The notes under the pieces: model-generated
Told to the model about the DNA's origin: nothing
Seen by the model: only the letters and a program-made list of their open reading frames with translations
Databases searched by the model: none
Made by a program: the position numbers and the translations under genes
From: Bacteroidales bacterium
Lineage (GTDB): Bacteria > Bacteroidota > Bacteroidia > Bacteroidales > VadinHA17
Length of the DNA: 64,000 bases
Direction of reading: 5' to 3'
Assembly: GCA_016709865.1 (NCBI GenBank)
Contig: JADJLX010000004.1
Span: 1-64,000 of the forward strand
Shown here: piece by piece, positions 26,641 to 33,731 of the stretch
Numbering within the stretch: position 1 is the stretch's first letter
Layout: each line of letters opens with the position of its first letter

Positions 26641-28188
26641 ATGGAAAAACGGAAATTCAGATCAATAACCCTATTGGCAGATATTGTAATCCTTACAATG
26701 TCTTTCCTTGTTATGGTCTGGACCAAACCCGCTTCGCTCCGGTCGTACCTGCCATCCCATACACCTTTCTTTATTGGACTTGCCCTGATGTGGATAATTG
26801 TATCCCTGCTGAATGGCAAGATGCACCGCGGAAAAATTGTCAATTACACCCAGCTCTTTTCAAGGGTGCTCGCCAGCAATATTATTGCCACTTCAATAAC
26901 TGCCCTGGCGATGTACATAATAAGGGATTATGACTATTCCAGGACCATCGTGCTTGGAACTGCCATACTGGCAACTTTCGGAGAACTTATTATAGGATCT
27001 GTGTTTATCGCATATAAAAAAGCTTCTCTGCAGGAATATGAGGAGTATGATAAATACAAGACCTACAGGAAGCCAAGTGAATATGACCTTGTGAAGGGAA
27101 CCAATGGAAAGGGAGTGCATACTGAAGAAGAGCATGAGATTAATCCACATATAGCTGTTGCCCTTGAGAAAGAGTGTGGTACCGAGATGACACTTGCGAT
27201 TCTTAAGATGACCGGCAGGAAACTTACAGATCATACAGCTGTGCTCTCAACAACGACCGTTTTTAACATAACCGGACTGGTCCATGAAAAGTACGATTAT
27301 ATCATTAATCTGCATAAGATAAATGATATAAGGAAGCTTGATGACTTCCTGAACGCGGTAAATGACAAGCTTAACCTGAAAGGATATTTCTTCTGCTGTG
27401 TCGAGACAAAAGACCAGAGGAAGCACCGGCTCCTTAAGAAGTATCCTCCTGTTCTGAATTACATCTATTACTTCTTTGATTTTATCGTGAAGCGTATATT
27501 TCCAAAACTTAAGTTCACCAGGGGTTTATATTTCTTCCTTACACGGGGAGATAACGCAGTTATATCGAGAGCTGAAGCCCTTGGCCGACTTTCACGGGCA
27601 GGATTCAGAATAAAACAGGAATCATTTATCGGAAATCAGCTCTGTATTGAAGCCCGGAAGGTTGGCGATCCTTTACCGATCAATGAAAACCTTTATGGTC
27701 CGATGATTGCCCTGCCAAGAGTAGGAAAAGGCGGAAAGATCATAAAGGTTTATAAGCTCCGCACAATGCATCCATATTCCGAGTTCATACAGGATTATGT
27801 CTATAAGCTACACGACCTGCAGGATGGGGGAAAATTCAAAAACGACTTCCGTATTACTTCATGGGGAGCCGTAGCCCGCAAGATCTGGCTCGATGAACTT
27901 CCTATGCTTATCAACTTCCTGAGAGGTGATATGAAGCTCGTTGGTGTACGTCCGTTAAGCAAGCAATATTTTGAGCTCTACAGGGAAGATGTCAGGGAAC
28001 GGCGCATCAAATATAAACCCGGACTCATCCCTCCCTTCTACGCCGACATGCCCGCAGATCTCGAGGGCATCCAGGCCTCTGAACTAAAATATTTAGACGC
28101 ATTCGACAGGCATCCCTGGGCCACAGATCTAAAATACTTCTTTAAGTCGTTCTGGAATATCGGGTTTCATAAGGCGAGAAGTAATTAA
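26641..28188 (+). CDS. Polyprenyl-phosphate sugar phosphotransferase (bacterial sugar transferase)
   Basis: A 515-residue integral membrane enzyme of the WcaJ/bacterial sugar transferase class (PF02397), which loads the first sugar-phosphate on undecaprenyl phosphate for surface glycan synthesis. About four N-terminal membrane segments lie within residues 8-125. A central soluble region (about 150-340) has a long lysine-rich stretch, and the catalytic domain follows with KVYKLRTMHPYSEF near 371, RKIWLDELPMLINFLRGDMK near 416 and LVGVRPLSKQYFELY near 437. The usual amphipathic entry helix is poorly conserved and the domain is preceded by a long insertion, as in other Bacteroidota members. Its position near upxY and the Wzi-like gene supports a capsule or exopolysaccharide role. 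Confidence 0.88.
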   Translation: MEKRKFRSITLLADIVILTMSFLVMVWTKPASLRSYLPSHTPFFIGLALMWIIVSLLNGKMHRGKIVNYTQLFSRVLASNIIATSITALAMYIIRDYDYSRTIVLGTAILATFGELIIGSVFIAYKKASLQEYEEYDKYKTYRKPSEYDLVKGTNGKGVHTEEEHEINPHIAVALEKECGTEMTLAILKMTGRKLTDHTAVLSTTTVFNITGLVHEKYDYIINLHKINDIRKLDDFLNAVNDKLNLKGYFFCCVETKDQRKHRLLKKYPPVLNYIYYFFDFIVKRIFPKLKFTRGLYFFLTRGDNAVISRAEALGRLSRAGFRIKQESFIGNQLCIEARKVGDPLPINENLYGPMIALPRVGKGGKIIKVYKLRTMHPYSEFIQDYVYKLHDLQDGGKFKNDFRITSWGAVARKIWLDELPMLINFLRGDMKLVGVRPLSKQYFELYREDVRERRIKYKPGLIPPFYADMPADLEGIQASELKYLDAFDRHPWATDLKYFFKSFWNIGFHKARSN

Positions 28189-28195
28189 CGGCGCA

Positions 28196-28306
28196 CGACT
28201 CAGGGCGCACGACAAACGGCTCACGACTCAGGACTCACGACACAAGGAAGAAAAGATTTGAATTCCCCGTGCGTCGTGCATCGTTCATCGTGTGTCGTGC
28301 GTCGTA
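28196..28306. repeat. Facing CACGACT / GTCGTGC heptamer arrays
   Basis: Seven or so GCACGAC, TCACGAC and CTCAGGA-like units begin 8 bp after the sugar transferase stop. A purine-rich spacer containing AAGGAAGAAAAGA follows, then inverted GTCGTGC/ATCGTGT units. The order and spacer resemble the array at 10722. Confidence 0.8.
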
Positions 28307-28341
28307 TTTATTAACCGATTTTTTAATTTGATAAAAAACCA

Positions 28342-28349
28342 TACCTTTG
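28342..28349 (+). promoter_or_regulatory. -7 box of the DksA-like gene
   Basis: TACCTTTG fits TAnnTTTG, 21 bp before the ATG at 28371. TTTT lies 19 bp upstream at the -33 position. Confidence 0.5.
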
Positions 28350-28370
28350 CCGGATATTAATTTTAATGCT

Positions 28371-28748
28371 ATGGCTGAAAAGACAAGATATTCGGATGCG
28401 GAGCTTGAGGAGTTCAGAGAGATCATCCTCATGAAGCTGGATAAAGCCAAAAAAGACTATGAAATACTTAAGTCCAGCATAACTCACGAAGAGAGTAATG
28501 ATACCATGGATACTTCTCCCACATTCAAAGTGCTGGAAGAGGGTGCTACCACTTTATCAAAGGAGGAGGCCGGAAGACTTGCACAGCGTCAGCTGAAATT
28601 TATTCAGCATCTTCAGGCTGCACTTATAAGAATTGAAAACAAAACTTACGGGATCTGCCGCGAAACAGGTAACCTGATCTCCAAAGAAAGACTCAGAGCA
28701 GTACCTCATGCAACACTTTGCATGGATGCTAAGATGAAGCAGAAGTAA
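28371..28748 (+). CDS. TraR/DksA C4-type zinc-finger family protein
   Basis: A 125-residue DksA/TraR-like protein, a family that binds RNA polymerase through the secondary channel and tunes the stringent response. A helical coiled-coil region (about 5-95) contains TRYSDAELEEFREIILMKLD, followed by the zinc-finger region YGICRETGNLISKERLRAVP and HATLC. Only two of the four classic cysteines remain, as is usual for Bacteroidota members, so zinc binding is doubtful. The ATG at 28371 is preferred over the upstream TTG at 28347 because family members start near M-AEKTRYS and the promoter box overlaps the TTG. Confidence 0.9.
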   Translation: MAEKTRYSDAELEEFREIILMKLDKAKKDYEILKSSITHEESNDTMDTSPTFKVLEEGATTLSKEEAGRLAQRQLKFIQHLQAALIRIENKTYGICRETGNLISKERLRAVPHATLCMDAKMKQK

Positions 28749-28795
28749 CGGCTTAACGGCGCAAAGGCGTAAAGGCACAACACAACACAACACAT
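28749..28795. repeat. GGCTTAAC/GGCGCAA array plus ACACA run
   Basis: CGGCTTAACGGCGCAAAGG, then CGTAAAGGCAC and ACAACACAACACA, begin directly after the dksA-like stop. The first part is the same unit type that lies in frame inside the Wzi-like gene (24705-24735). Confidence 0.65.
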
Positions 28796-28814
28796 GATAA
28801 AAGGAAATGGAAGG

Positions 28815-28843
28815 GCTGTCTCAGAAATGGGGCAGCTTTTTTT
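28815..28843 (+). terminator. Rho-independent terminator after the DksA-like gene
   Basis: GCTGTCTC pairs with GGGGCAGC (three G-T pairs) across the loop AGAAAT, followed by seven T. A standard intrinsic terminator shape. Confidence 0.75.
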
Positions 28844-28925
28844 ATGTATTATGTATGATGTATTATAGGCGATGTTACTTTACTCCCGATGAACTCCTTG
28901 GCCTGCGGCCACTCACCCTGGATTG

Positions 28926-29360
28926 CATAGCCGGAAACTAAAGCTTTGCGAATTAATGAGAAACTGCATAAAAAAAGTTTCCCCTCCTTTTGAAGGAGGG
29001 GTGGTCGGGACGACTAATAATCATATATATACAGTATTCTATTTCCCGACCGGGGTGGTTGATTCACTGATTTCTTAGATTCTCAATACTGAAATTAGAA
29101 AACAGATTATTATTCCACTAACATGAAATGTAAAAAATGAGATTAGAAAAACCTGCTTATGAAAAGATCCGGAATTTTACTAAACAATCAACCACCCCGG
29201 CCGGTATAGGCATTTGATTCATAATTAAAAAGTTATCCGGCCACCCCTCCTTCAAAAGGAGGGGAAATGTATAAGACATAAATTCAACACTTTACATTCT
29301 GTTTTGTACTAAACTTTCTAACAATTTTACTTAATTCAAAACCTTTAATTGACGGGTATG
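28926..29360. mobile_element. MITE-like palindromic element, copy B (435 bp)
   Basis: It starts CATAGCC and ends TTGACGGGTATG, one base longer than copy A and in the opposite orientation. Both arms are complete (hairpins 28980-29003 and 29247-29268; GGTGGTTGATT at 29053-29063 and its inverse near 29188-29202). Its left arm matches the reverse complement of copy A's right arm, and vice versa. The surrounding 28844-29445 gap contains no gene. Confidence 0.78.
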
Positions 29361-29445
29361 CCCTTGTTGGAGTTGCTGCCACACTGCAGCTTGAAAAATC
29401 CTGAAACATACTTATCTTTATTCTCCTTATGATCATACAATCAAT

Positions 29446-30138
29446 ATGAAACGCCTCGTAATCCTCACTGGTGCCGGAATGAGCTCAGAGAGCGGAATAA
29501 AAACTTTTCGCGATTCAGGCGGATTGTGGGAGGAATACGATGTATCCGAAGTGGCAACACCACAGGCCTGGTCAAAGAACAGGGAGCTAGTTCTTAGGTT
29601 TTATAATGAAAGAAGACGTCAGCTGGAGGGCTGCAGGCCAAATGAAGGACATCTTGGTCTTGCCCTTCTTGAGAAGCATTTTGATGTCAGGATTATCACC
29701 CAGAACGTCGATGATCTTCATGAGCGGGCAGGCAGCACTAATATTTTACATCTCCACGGAGAGCTTACAAAAGCAAGGAGCACCGCCGATCCGTCACTTA
29801 TTTACAATATTGGATACAAAGACATTAATCCGGGTGATACCTGTGAAAAAGGAAGCCAGCTGCGACCACATATAGTCTGGTTCGGAGAGGCGGTACCGAT
29901 GATGGATGAAGCTGTAGATATTACATCCGAAGCAGATATTTTTGTGGTTATCGGCTCTTCACTTAATGTATATCCGGCAGCCGGATTAATAAATTATGCC
30001 CCGCAGAAAGCATCGCTGTGGCTTATTGATCCAAATGATGTTGCTGTTCCATTCGACAGGAAAGTAAATGTCATTAAGGAGAAAGCTTCGGCAGGGGTGG
30101 TTGCTTTGAGGGAACGACTGTTGGCTATGGATGCCTGA
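29446..30138 (+). CDS. cobB: NAD-dependent protein deacylase (sirtuin)
   Basis: A 230-residue cytosolic sirtuin that removes acetyl or other acyl groups from lysines using NAD. GAGMSSESGIKTFRDSGG (residues 9-26) is the NAD-binding motif, TQNVDDLHERAG (about 85) and HLHGEL (about 104, catalytic His) are intact, and IGSSLNVYPAAG near 181 closes the fold. The zinc-ribbon cysteines of typical sirtuins are absent, as in many short Bacteroidota homologues. The protein is free-standing between two MITE copies. ATG at 29446; a weak TATCTTTA lies 26 bp upstream. Confidence 0.93.
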   Translation: MKRLVILTGAGMSSESGIKTFRDSGGLWEEYDVSEVATPQAWSKNRELVLRFYNERRRQLEGCRPNEGHLGLALLEKHFDVRIITQNVDDLHERAGSTNILHLHGELTKARSTADPSLIYNIGYKDINPGDTCEKGSQLRPHIVWFGEAVPMMDEAVDITSEADIFVVIGSSLNVYPAAGLINYAPQKASLWLIDPNDVAVPFDRKVNVIKEKASAGVVALRERLLAMDA

Positions 30139-30171
30139 TTAAGAAAGAGGGGGTGAAAAGGGTGAAGGGAG

Positions 30172-30450
30172 TATAGCCATCAACTTAAGATTTGGGGATG
30201 AACACGATATTGCATAAAAAAGGTTTCCCCTCCTTTTGAAGGAGGGGTGGCCGGGAGTACTGATTATCTGACTTTTACGAAGTTTTTCCCCCGGCCGGGG
30301 TGGTTGATTCTTTGAATTCTTATTACCTTTATTTGTATGGAGAACCAGAACCTCTTTAGCAGGAAAAGTCTTAAGATTTTCAAATCAATACTTATGAACA
30401 AGTCTGATTCTGCAATCAAACTTTTTAAACAGGGAGGCTCCCCAATGCTA
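30172..30450. mobile_element. MITE-like element, copy C (left arm and centre only)
   Basis: Starts TATAGCCATCAACTTAAG and has one full arm (hairpin 30228-30247, GGTGGTTGATT at 30299-30309) but no right arm. The sequence after it (30316-30420) aligns with the centre of copy A read on the opposite strand and can be translated as MENQNLFSRKSLKIFKSI. The element reaches almost to the ubiX promoter. Confidence 0.65.
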
Positions 30451-30457
30451 ATTTTAC

Positions 30458-30465
30458 TACATTTG
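30458..30465 (+). promoter_or_regulatory. -7 box of ubiX
   Basis: TACATTTG fits TAnnTTTG and ends 7 bp before the ATG at 30473, predicting a very short leader. Confidence 0.5.
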
Positions 30466-30472
30466 TACAACT

Positions 30473-31060
30473 ATGAATCATCCAACCATGGAGTCACGAA
30501 ATCGAAAAATCATCTTGGCAGTAACCGGTGCCAGCGGTTCAATATATGCATTAAAGCTTCTGGAGACACTTAAGCAGCTGAAATCACCTCCGGAAGAAGT
30601 AGCTGTTATCTTTTCAGATACCGCCAAAGAGATCTGGCTGGCTGAGACAGGTGAAAAATTCGTCGCGGAATACCCCGCGAAGGAGTTTGGAAACAAATCT
30701 TTTTATGCGCCATTCGCATCTGGTTCTTCAACATACGATACAATGATTATTTGTCCGGCATCGATGGGAACAGTAGGCCGTATTGCCAATGGAACATCTG
30801 AAGATCTGATCTCACGCAGTGCCGACGTAATGCTAAAAGAGAGAAGAAGGCTTATTATTGTCCCACGCGAAACGCCATACAGCCTTATACATATCGACAA
30901 TATGAAAAGGCTTACTCTGGCAGGAGCAATAATCTGTCCGGCTACTCCCTCTTTCTACAATAATCCCAAGACAATCGATGAGCTTGTGATGACTGTTGTA
31001 AACCGTATAATTGATCTTGCCCAATTTGAAAATAACAGTTTCAGATGGATGGAGAAATGA
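30473..31060 (+). CDS. ubiX: Flavin prenyltransferase UbiX
   Basis: A 195-residue enzyme that joins dimethylallyl phosphate to FMN to make prenyl-FMN, the cofactor of UbiD-type decarboxylases. ILAVTGASGSIYALKLLETL (residues 13-32) is the FMN-binding signature, IICPASMGTVGRIANG near 92 and LIIVPRETPYSLIHIDNM near 127 are the other conserved blocks. No ubiD lies in this window. The start of the next gene overlaps its end by 16 bp (or 4 bp if the next gene begins at 31057), so the two are translationally coupled. Confidence 0.93.
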   Translation: MNHPTMESRNRKIILAVTGASGSIYALKLLETLKQLKSPPEEVAVIFSDTAKEIWLAETGEKFVAEYPAKEFGNKSFYAPFASGSSTYDTMIICPASMGTVGRIANGTSEDLISRSADVMLKERRRLIIVPRETPYSLIHIDNMKRLTLAGAIICPATPSFYNNPKTIDELVMTVVNRIIDLAQFENNSFRWMEK

Positions 31061-31500
31061 TCGACAGCAGGATTGTAAAGTTCTTCCGGAAACATCATGT
31101 CCTTACTATAGCCACAGCGGTTAACAATGAACCCTGGTGCGCCAATTGCTTCTATGTTTATCTGGAAGAAGAAAACTCACTGGTTTTCACCACAGGGGGA
31201 GATACCCGTCATGGCAAAGAGTTCGGATTGAACACCCTTGTTGCCGGAACTGTTGTTCTTGAAACCATGGTTATAGGGAAGATCCGTGGGATCCAGTTCC
31301 AGGGCATTGTCTCCGAACCCGAAGGAGAACTCCTCTCAAAAGCAAAGAGAGCCTATCTTCTAAGATTCCCCGTTGCGGCTTTAATGGATACGAGACTTTG
31401 GGTCGTAAAACTCACCTATCTGAAGATGACGGATAACAGGCTCGGTTTTGGTAAGAAGCTGGTATGGACGCACGACTCACGACGCACGACTAACGGCTAA
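31057..31500 (+). CDS. Pyridoxamine 5'-phosphate oxidase-like FMN-binding protein
   Basis: A split-barrel flavin-binding protein of the PNPOx-like/YhbP group, about 147 residues from the ATG at 31057; an in-frame ATG at 31045 is the alternative. Conserved features are HHVLTIATAVNNEPWCANCF and LVFTTGGDTRHGKEF. The start overlaps the ubiX stop, suggesting linked flavin chemistry. The natural C-terminus appears to end near KLVW: the remaining residues THDSRRTTNG are encoded by the first units of the CACGACT heptamer array that follows, which also supplies the stop codon. Confidence 0.82.
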   Translation: MIDSRIVKFFRKHHVLTIATAVNNEPWCANCFYVYLEEENSLVFTTGGDTRHGKEFGLNTLVAGTVVLETMVIGKIRGIQFQGIVSEPEGELLSKAKRAYLLRFPVAALMDTRLWVVKLTYLKMTDNRLGFGKKLVWTHDSRRTTNG

Positions 31501-31632
31501 CGACACACGACTAACGACAATCGACTATCGACTAATTGGAAATCTTATTCTTTTCTTCCCTGCGTCGAGTGTCTTGCGTCGAGTACCCTTTTTTTTCTTC
31601 CCTTCGTCGTGTGTCGTGTGTCCTGCGCCGAT
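31468..31632. repeat. Facing heptamer arrays (ACGCACGACT... / GTCGTGTGTC...)
   Basis: About ten GCACGAC, TAACGAC and ATCGACT units cover the last codons of the PNPOx-like gene. T-rich spacers follow, then inverted GCGTCGAGTGTC and GTCGTGTGTC units that end at the stop of the minus-strand S23 gene. The array separates two convergent genes. Confidence 0.8.
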
Positions 31633-31635
31633 TAA

Positions 31636-31995
31636 TCATTCAGCAGAGCGAGATTTAATAAGGTTCGATAACATAGCAGAAATACCCTTGCACTCATTCA
31701 GAAAAAATTTACTTTCTTCCTCTGAAAGGTATCCGATTTTGTTAGAGATTACAAGCTGAGTATATAACTCGGCAGAAGACCCTTTGGCAATATAAAACTG
31801 TCTGGCAGCTTGTTTTTCTGTTCCCAGTTCATCTCCTTCTGAGATATTGCTGGAAATACTTACAGCAGCTCTTCTCATTTGATCTTTCAAACCAAAATCT
31901 TTTTGAAATAACTTATTCTCAGCAGTTAGTTTATAAATTGACACTGCCAGCTCTACGGCTCTATGCCATACTTTAAGGTTTTCAAAATTACTCAT
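31636..31995 (-). CDS. Four-helix-bundle protein (S23 family)
   Basis: A 119-residue member of the PF05635/TIGR02436 family of unknown function. FENLKVWHRAVELAVSIYKL, FGLKDQMRRAAVSISSNISEG (residues 38-58, given here as the FGLKDQMRRA and VSISSNISEG blocks) and the final IKSRSAE match family expectation. It is a distinct member from the copy at 1780-2154 rather than a recent duplicate. It is convergent with the PNPOx-like gene and flanked by heptamer arrays on both sides. Confidence 0.9.
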   Translation of the reverse strand: MSNFENLKVWHRAVELAVSIYKLTAENKLFQKDFGLKDQMRRAAVSISSNISEGDELGTEKQAARQFYIAKGSSAELYTQLVISNKIGYLSEEESKFFLNECKGISAMLSNLIKSRSAE

Positions 31996-32084
31996 AGCAC
32001 AACGAGATTAATGATTAAAATATTTATTCCACTCCTAATTTATGATATTTCTCTGTGCATTGCACCCCCTTCCTAAAGTTTTTT

Positions 32085-32195
32085 CCGTGCATCGTGCGTT
32101 GTTCGTCGTGCGCCGTGCATCCTCCCTTCTGTCTCTTCTTCCGTGTGTCGTGAGTCGTGTGCCGTGAGTCGTACATCGTACGCCGTTCGTCTTTC
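32085..32195. repeat. GTCGTGC-family heptamer array upstream of riboflavin synthase
   Basis: CGTGCATCGTGCGTTGTTCG, then GTGCGCCGTGCATC and GTGTGTCGTGAGTCGTGTGC run without a facing arm and end about 15 bp before the -7 box of the ribE gene. Confidence 0.75.
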
Positions 32196-32207
32196 CCTTA
32201 TTTTACT

Positions 32208-32215
32208 TATTTTTG
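32208..32215 (+). promoter_or_regulatory. -7 box of riboflavin synthase
   Basis: TATTTTTG fits TAnnTTTG; TTCG lies 18 bp upstream at the end of the heptamer array. No FMN riboswitch could be recognised in the short leader. Confidence 0.5.
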
Positions 32216-32242
32216 CCTTTGCAAAAACTAAAAACCTACACC

Positions 32243-32843
32243 ATGTTTTCCGGAATCATCGAAGAAGCAGCCCAGGTTATCAAACTTGAAAAAGAAAAAG
32301 ACAACCTCCACATTACAATGAAATGTTCATTTACAAATGAACTGAAGATCGACCAGAGCATCTCACATAATGGAGTCTGTCTTACAGTTGTTAAAAAGGA
32401 TAACGACACCTACACCGTAACTGCCATCAAAGAGACCCTCGAAAAGACCAATCTCGGATTGCTGAAACCCGGCGACAAAGTAAACCTTGAACGCAGCACA
32501 AAACTCGATGGCCGTCTCGACGGACATATGGTACAGGGACATGTTGACCAAACTGCAGTTTGTACAAATGTCACCGAAGCCGGCGGAAGCTGGTACTACA
32601 CATTTGAGTACGAACCCACACAGGATGATTATATTACAGTAGAAAAAGGATCTGTCTGTGTTAATGGTGTAAGCCTTACAGTAGTCAACTCCAAAACAAA
32701 TTCATTCCAGGTCGCCATTAATCCCCTTCACCTGGGAAGTAACCAACTTCCACCAGATCAAAAAGGGAACAGTCGTAAACCTGGAATTTGATATTTTGGG
32801 TAAGTATATTGCGAAAATTGTGAGCCAACAGTTGGGGAAATAA
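32243..32843 (+). CDS. ribE: Riboflavin synthase alpha chain, C-terminal frameshift
   Basis: Riboflavin synthase (two lumazine-binding domains) dismutates two ribityl-lumazines to riboflavin. [13 protein letters not shown] marks the true start at 32243; NGVCLTVV in the first domain and VNGVSLTVV in the second, with [13 protein letters not shown] between them, are the family motifs. The frame breaks near 32717-32727 (an extra A). The original frame ends at 32791, while the other continues [20 protein letters not shown] to KIVSQQLGK and a stop at 32841-32843, giving the usual length of about 200 residues. Probably a sequence error. The stop codon touches the next heptamer array. Confidence 0.9.
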
Positions 32844-33105
32844 GACGCACGGCTAACGACTCACGACGCACGGCTAACGACTCAAGATGCACGGAGAATG
32901 CAGCTCTGCTAACTGGTAGTCCAATCTTTTCTTCCATGCGTCGTGCGTCGTGTGTCGTGTACCCTTTCTTTATTTTCTTCCTCGTGCGTCGTGTGTCGTG
33001 TACCCTTTCTTTATTTTCTTCCCTTCGTCGTGCGTCGTGTGTCGTGTACCCTTTCTTTATTTTCTTCCTTGCGTCGTGCGTCGTGTGTCGTGCACCCTTT
33101 TTCGT
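32844..33105. repeat. Large composite heptamer array with four 40-46 bp super-repeats
   Basis: CACGGCTAACGACTCACGAC-type units (32844-32895) face four copies of a longer unit starting near 32939, 32984, 33024 and 33069. Each longer unit is GTCGTGCGTCGTGTGTCGTG followed by TACCCTTTCTTTATTTTCTT. The array overlaps the last codons of the minus-strand rhodanese gene. Confidence 0.85.
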
Positions 33106-33491
33106 TCCACCGGGTTCCCCTCCTTCCTCCACCCCGCAATCCCCCCCTCCAGATTATAGATTTTCCTGAAGCCATAATCATAAAACTTAGCCGCAACCCT
33201 TCTGCTTCTGTAGTCCGTTGTGCAATAAAAAAACAGTGCATAATCTTTTCCTATAGTATCTGCAGCAAATTCCAGGTTCCCTGAAGAGGGGATGTTCACA
33301 GCATCCTTCAGCCTCTTTCCACGGAACTCAAAGGGCTCCCTTACATCAATCAGCAATGCCTTCTCTTCCTTTAGATAGTTCAGATGAAAATAATATGGAT
33401 CAAGTGATTTGTACTTTAACGAATCCGGCACCTGGGCAGATACGCGTGAAATAACTGCAAATAATAAGATAGTTATAACTAAAGCTCTCAT
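33057..33491 (-). CDS. Exported rhodanese-like protein with repeat-derived tail
   Basis: A single-domain rhodanese with signal peptide MRALVITILLFAVISRVSA. The fold motifs LLIDVREPFEFRGKRL and YNLEGGIAGWRKEGNP are clear, and the active-site loop CTTDYRS carries the catalytic Cys, so it may move sulfur in the periplasm. The family normally ends soon after the GGIAGW helix. Here the last ~14 residues, including VHDTRRTTQGRK and the stop, are encoded by the neighbouring GTCGTGC heptamer array, giving the same T-H-D-x-R-R type phase as at 31468-31500 and inside the Wzi-like gene. Confidence 0.85.
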   Translation of the reverse strand: MRALVITILLFAVISRVSAQVPDSLKYKSLDPYYFHLNYLKEEKALLIDVREPFEFRGKRLKDAVNIPSSGNLEFAADTIGKDYALFFYCTTDYRSRRVAAKFYDYGFRKIYNLEGGIAGWRKEGNPVERKRVHDTRRTTQGRK

Positions 33492-33631
33492 CGTTCATGA
33501 ATAGACTATAAATTTAAGAAATTCTATAACGCAGATACTCACAGAAATATAATTCGTGCCGCGAAGTGGCACAATATGCATCATAAATGATTATCATCTA
33601 TAATACAAAATACCTCATATTTTTCTTCCTT

Positions 33632-33658
33632 TCGTCGTGCGTCGTGAGTCGTTTGTCC
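33632..33658. repeat. Short GTCGTGC heptamer array before ileS
   Basis: CGTCGTGCGTCGTGAGTCG followed by TTTGTCC. The final TTTG lies at or near the -33 position of the ileS promoter. Confidence 0.7.
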
Positions 33659-33686
33659 TTTTTAATAATGTATTTTACTATCTTTG
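33652..33686 (+). promoter_or_regulatory. Promoter of ileS
   Basis: TATCTTTG at 33679-33686 fits TAnnTTTG. TTTG at 33652-33655 (23-bp spacer, slightly long) comes from the end of a heptamer repeat. The leader is about 40 nt. Confidence 0.5.
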
Positions 33687-33731
33687 TCCCAAATTTTTCA
33701 ACACCAAAACATTAAATAACTAACTGATACA

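Noticed and set aside
32196..32243. FMN riboswitch upstream of ribE
   Set aside because: The leader is too short and the conserved RFN-element blocks are absent.
28196..33105. CRISPR array
   Set aside because: The repeated units are 7 bases with no constant-length unique spacers, occur in both orientations and have no cas genes nearby.
32936..33284. Several overlapping open frames rich in RRASCVV or CRVPF, in all three plus-strand frames
   Set aside because: They are translations of the GTCGTGC heptamer array; all frames are open because the units lack stop codons. No start signal or protein similarity is visible.
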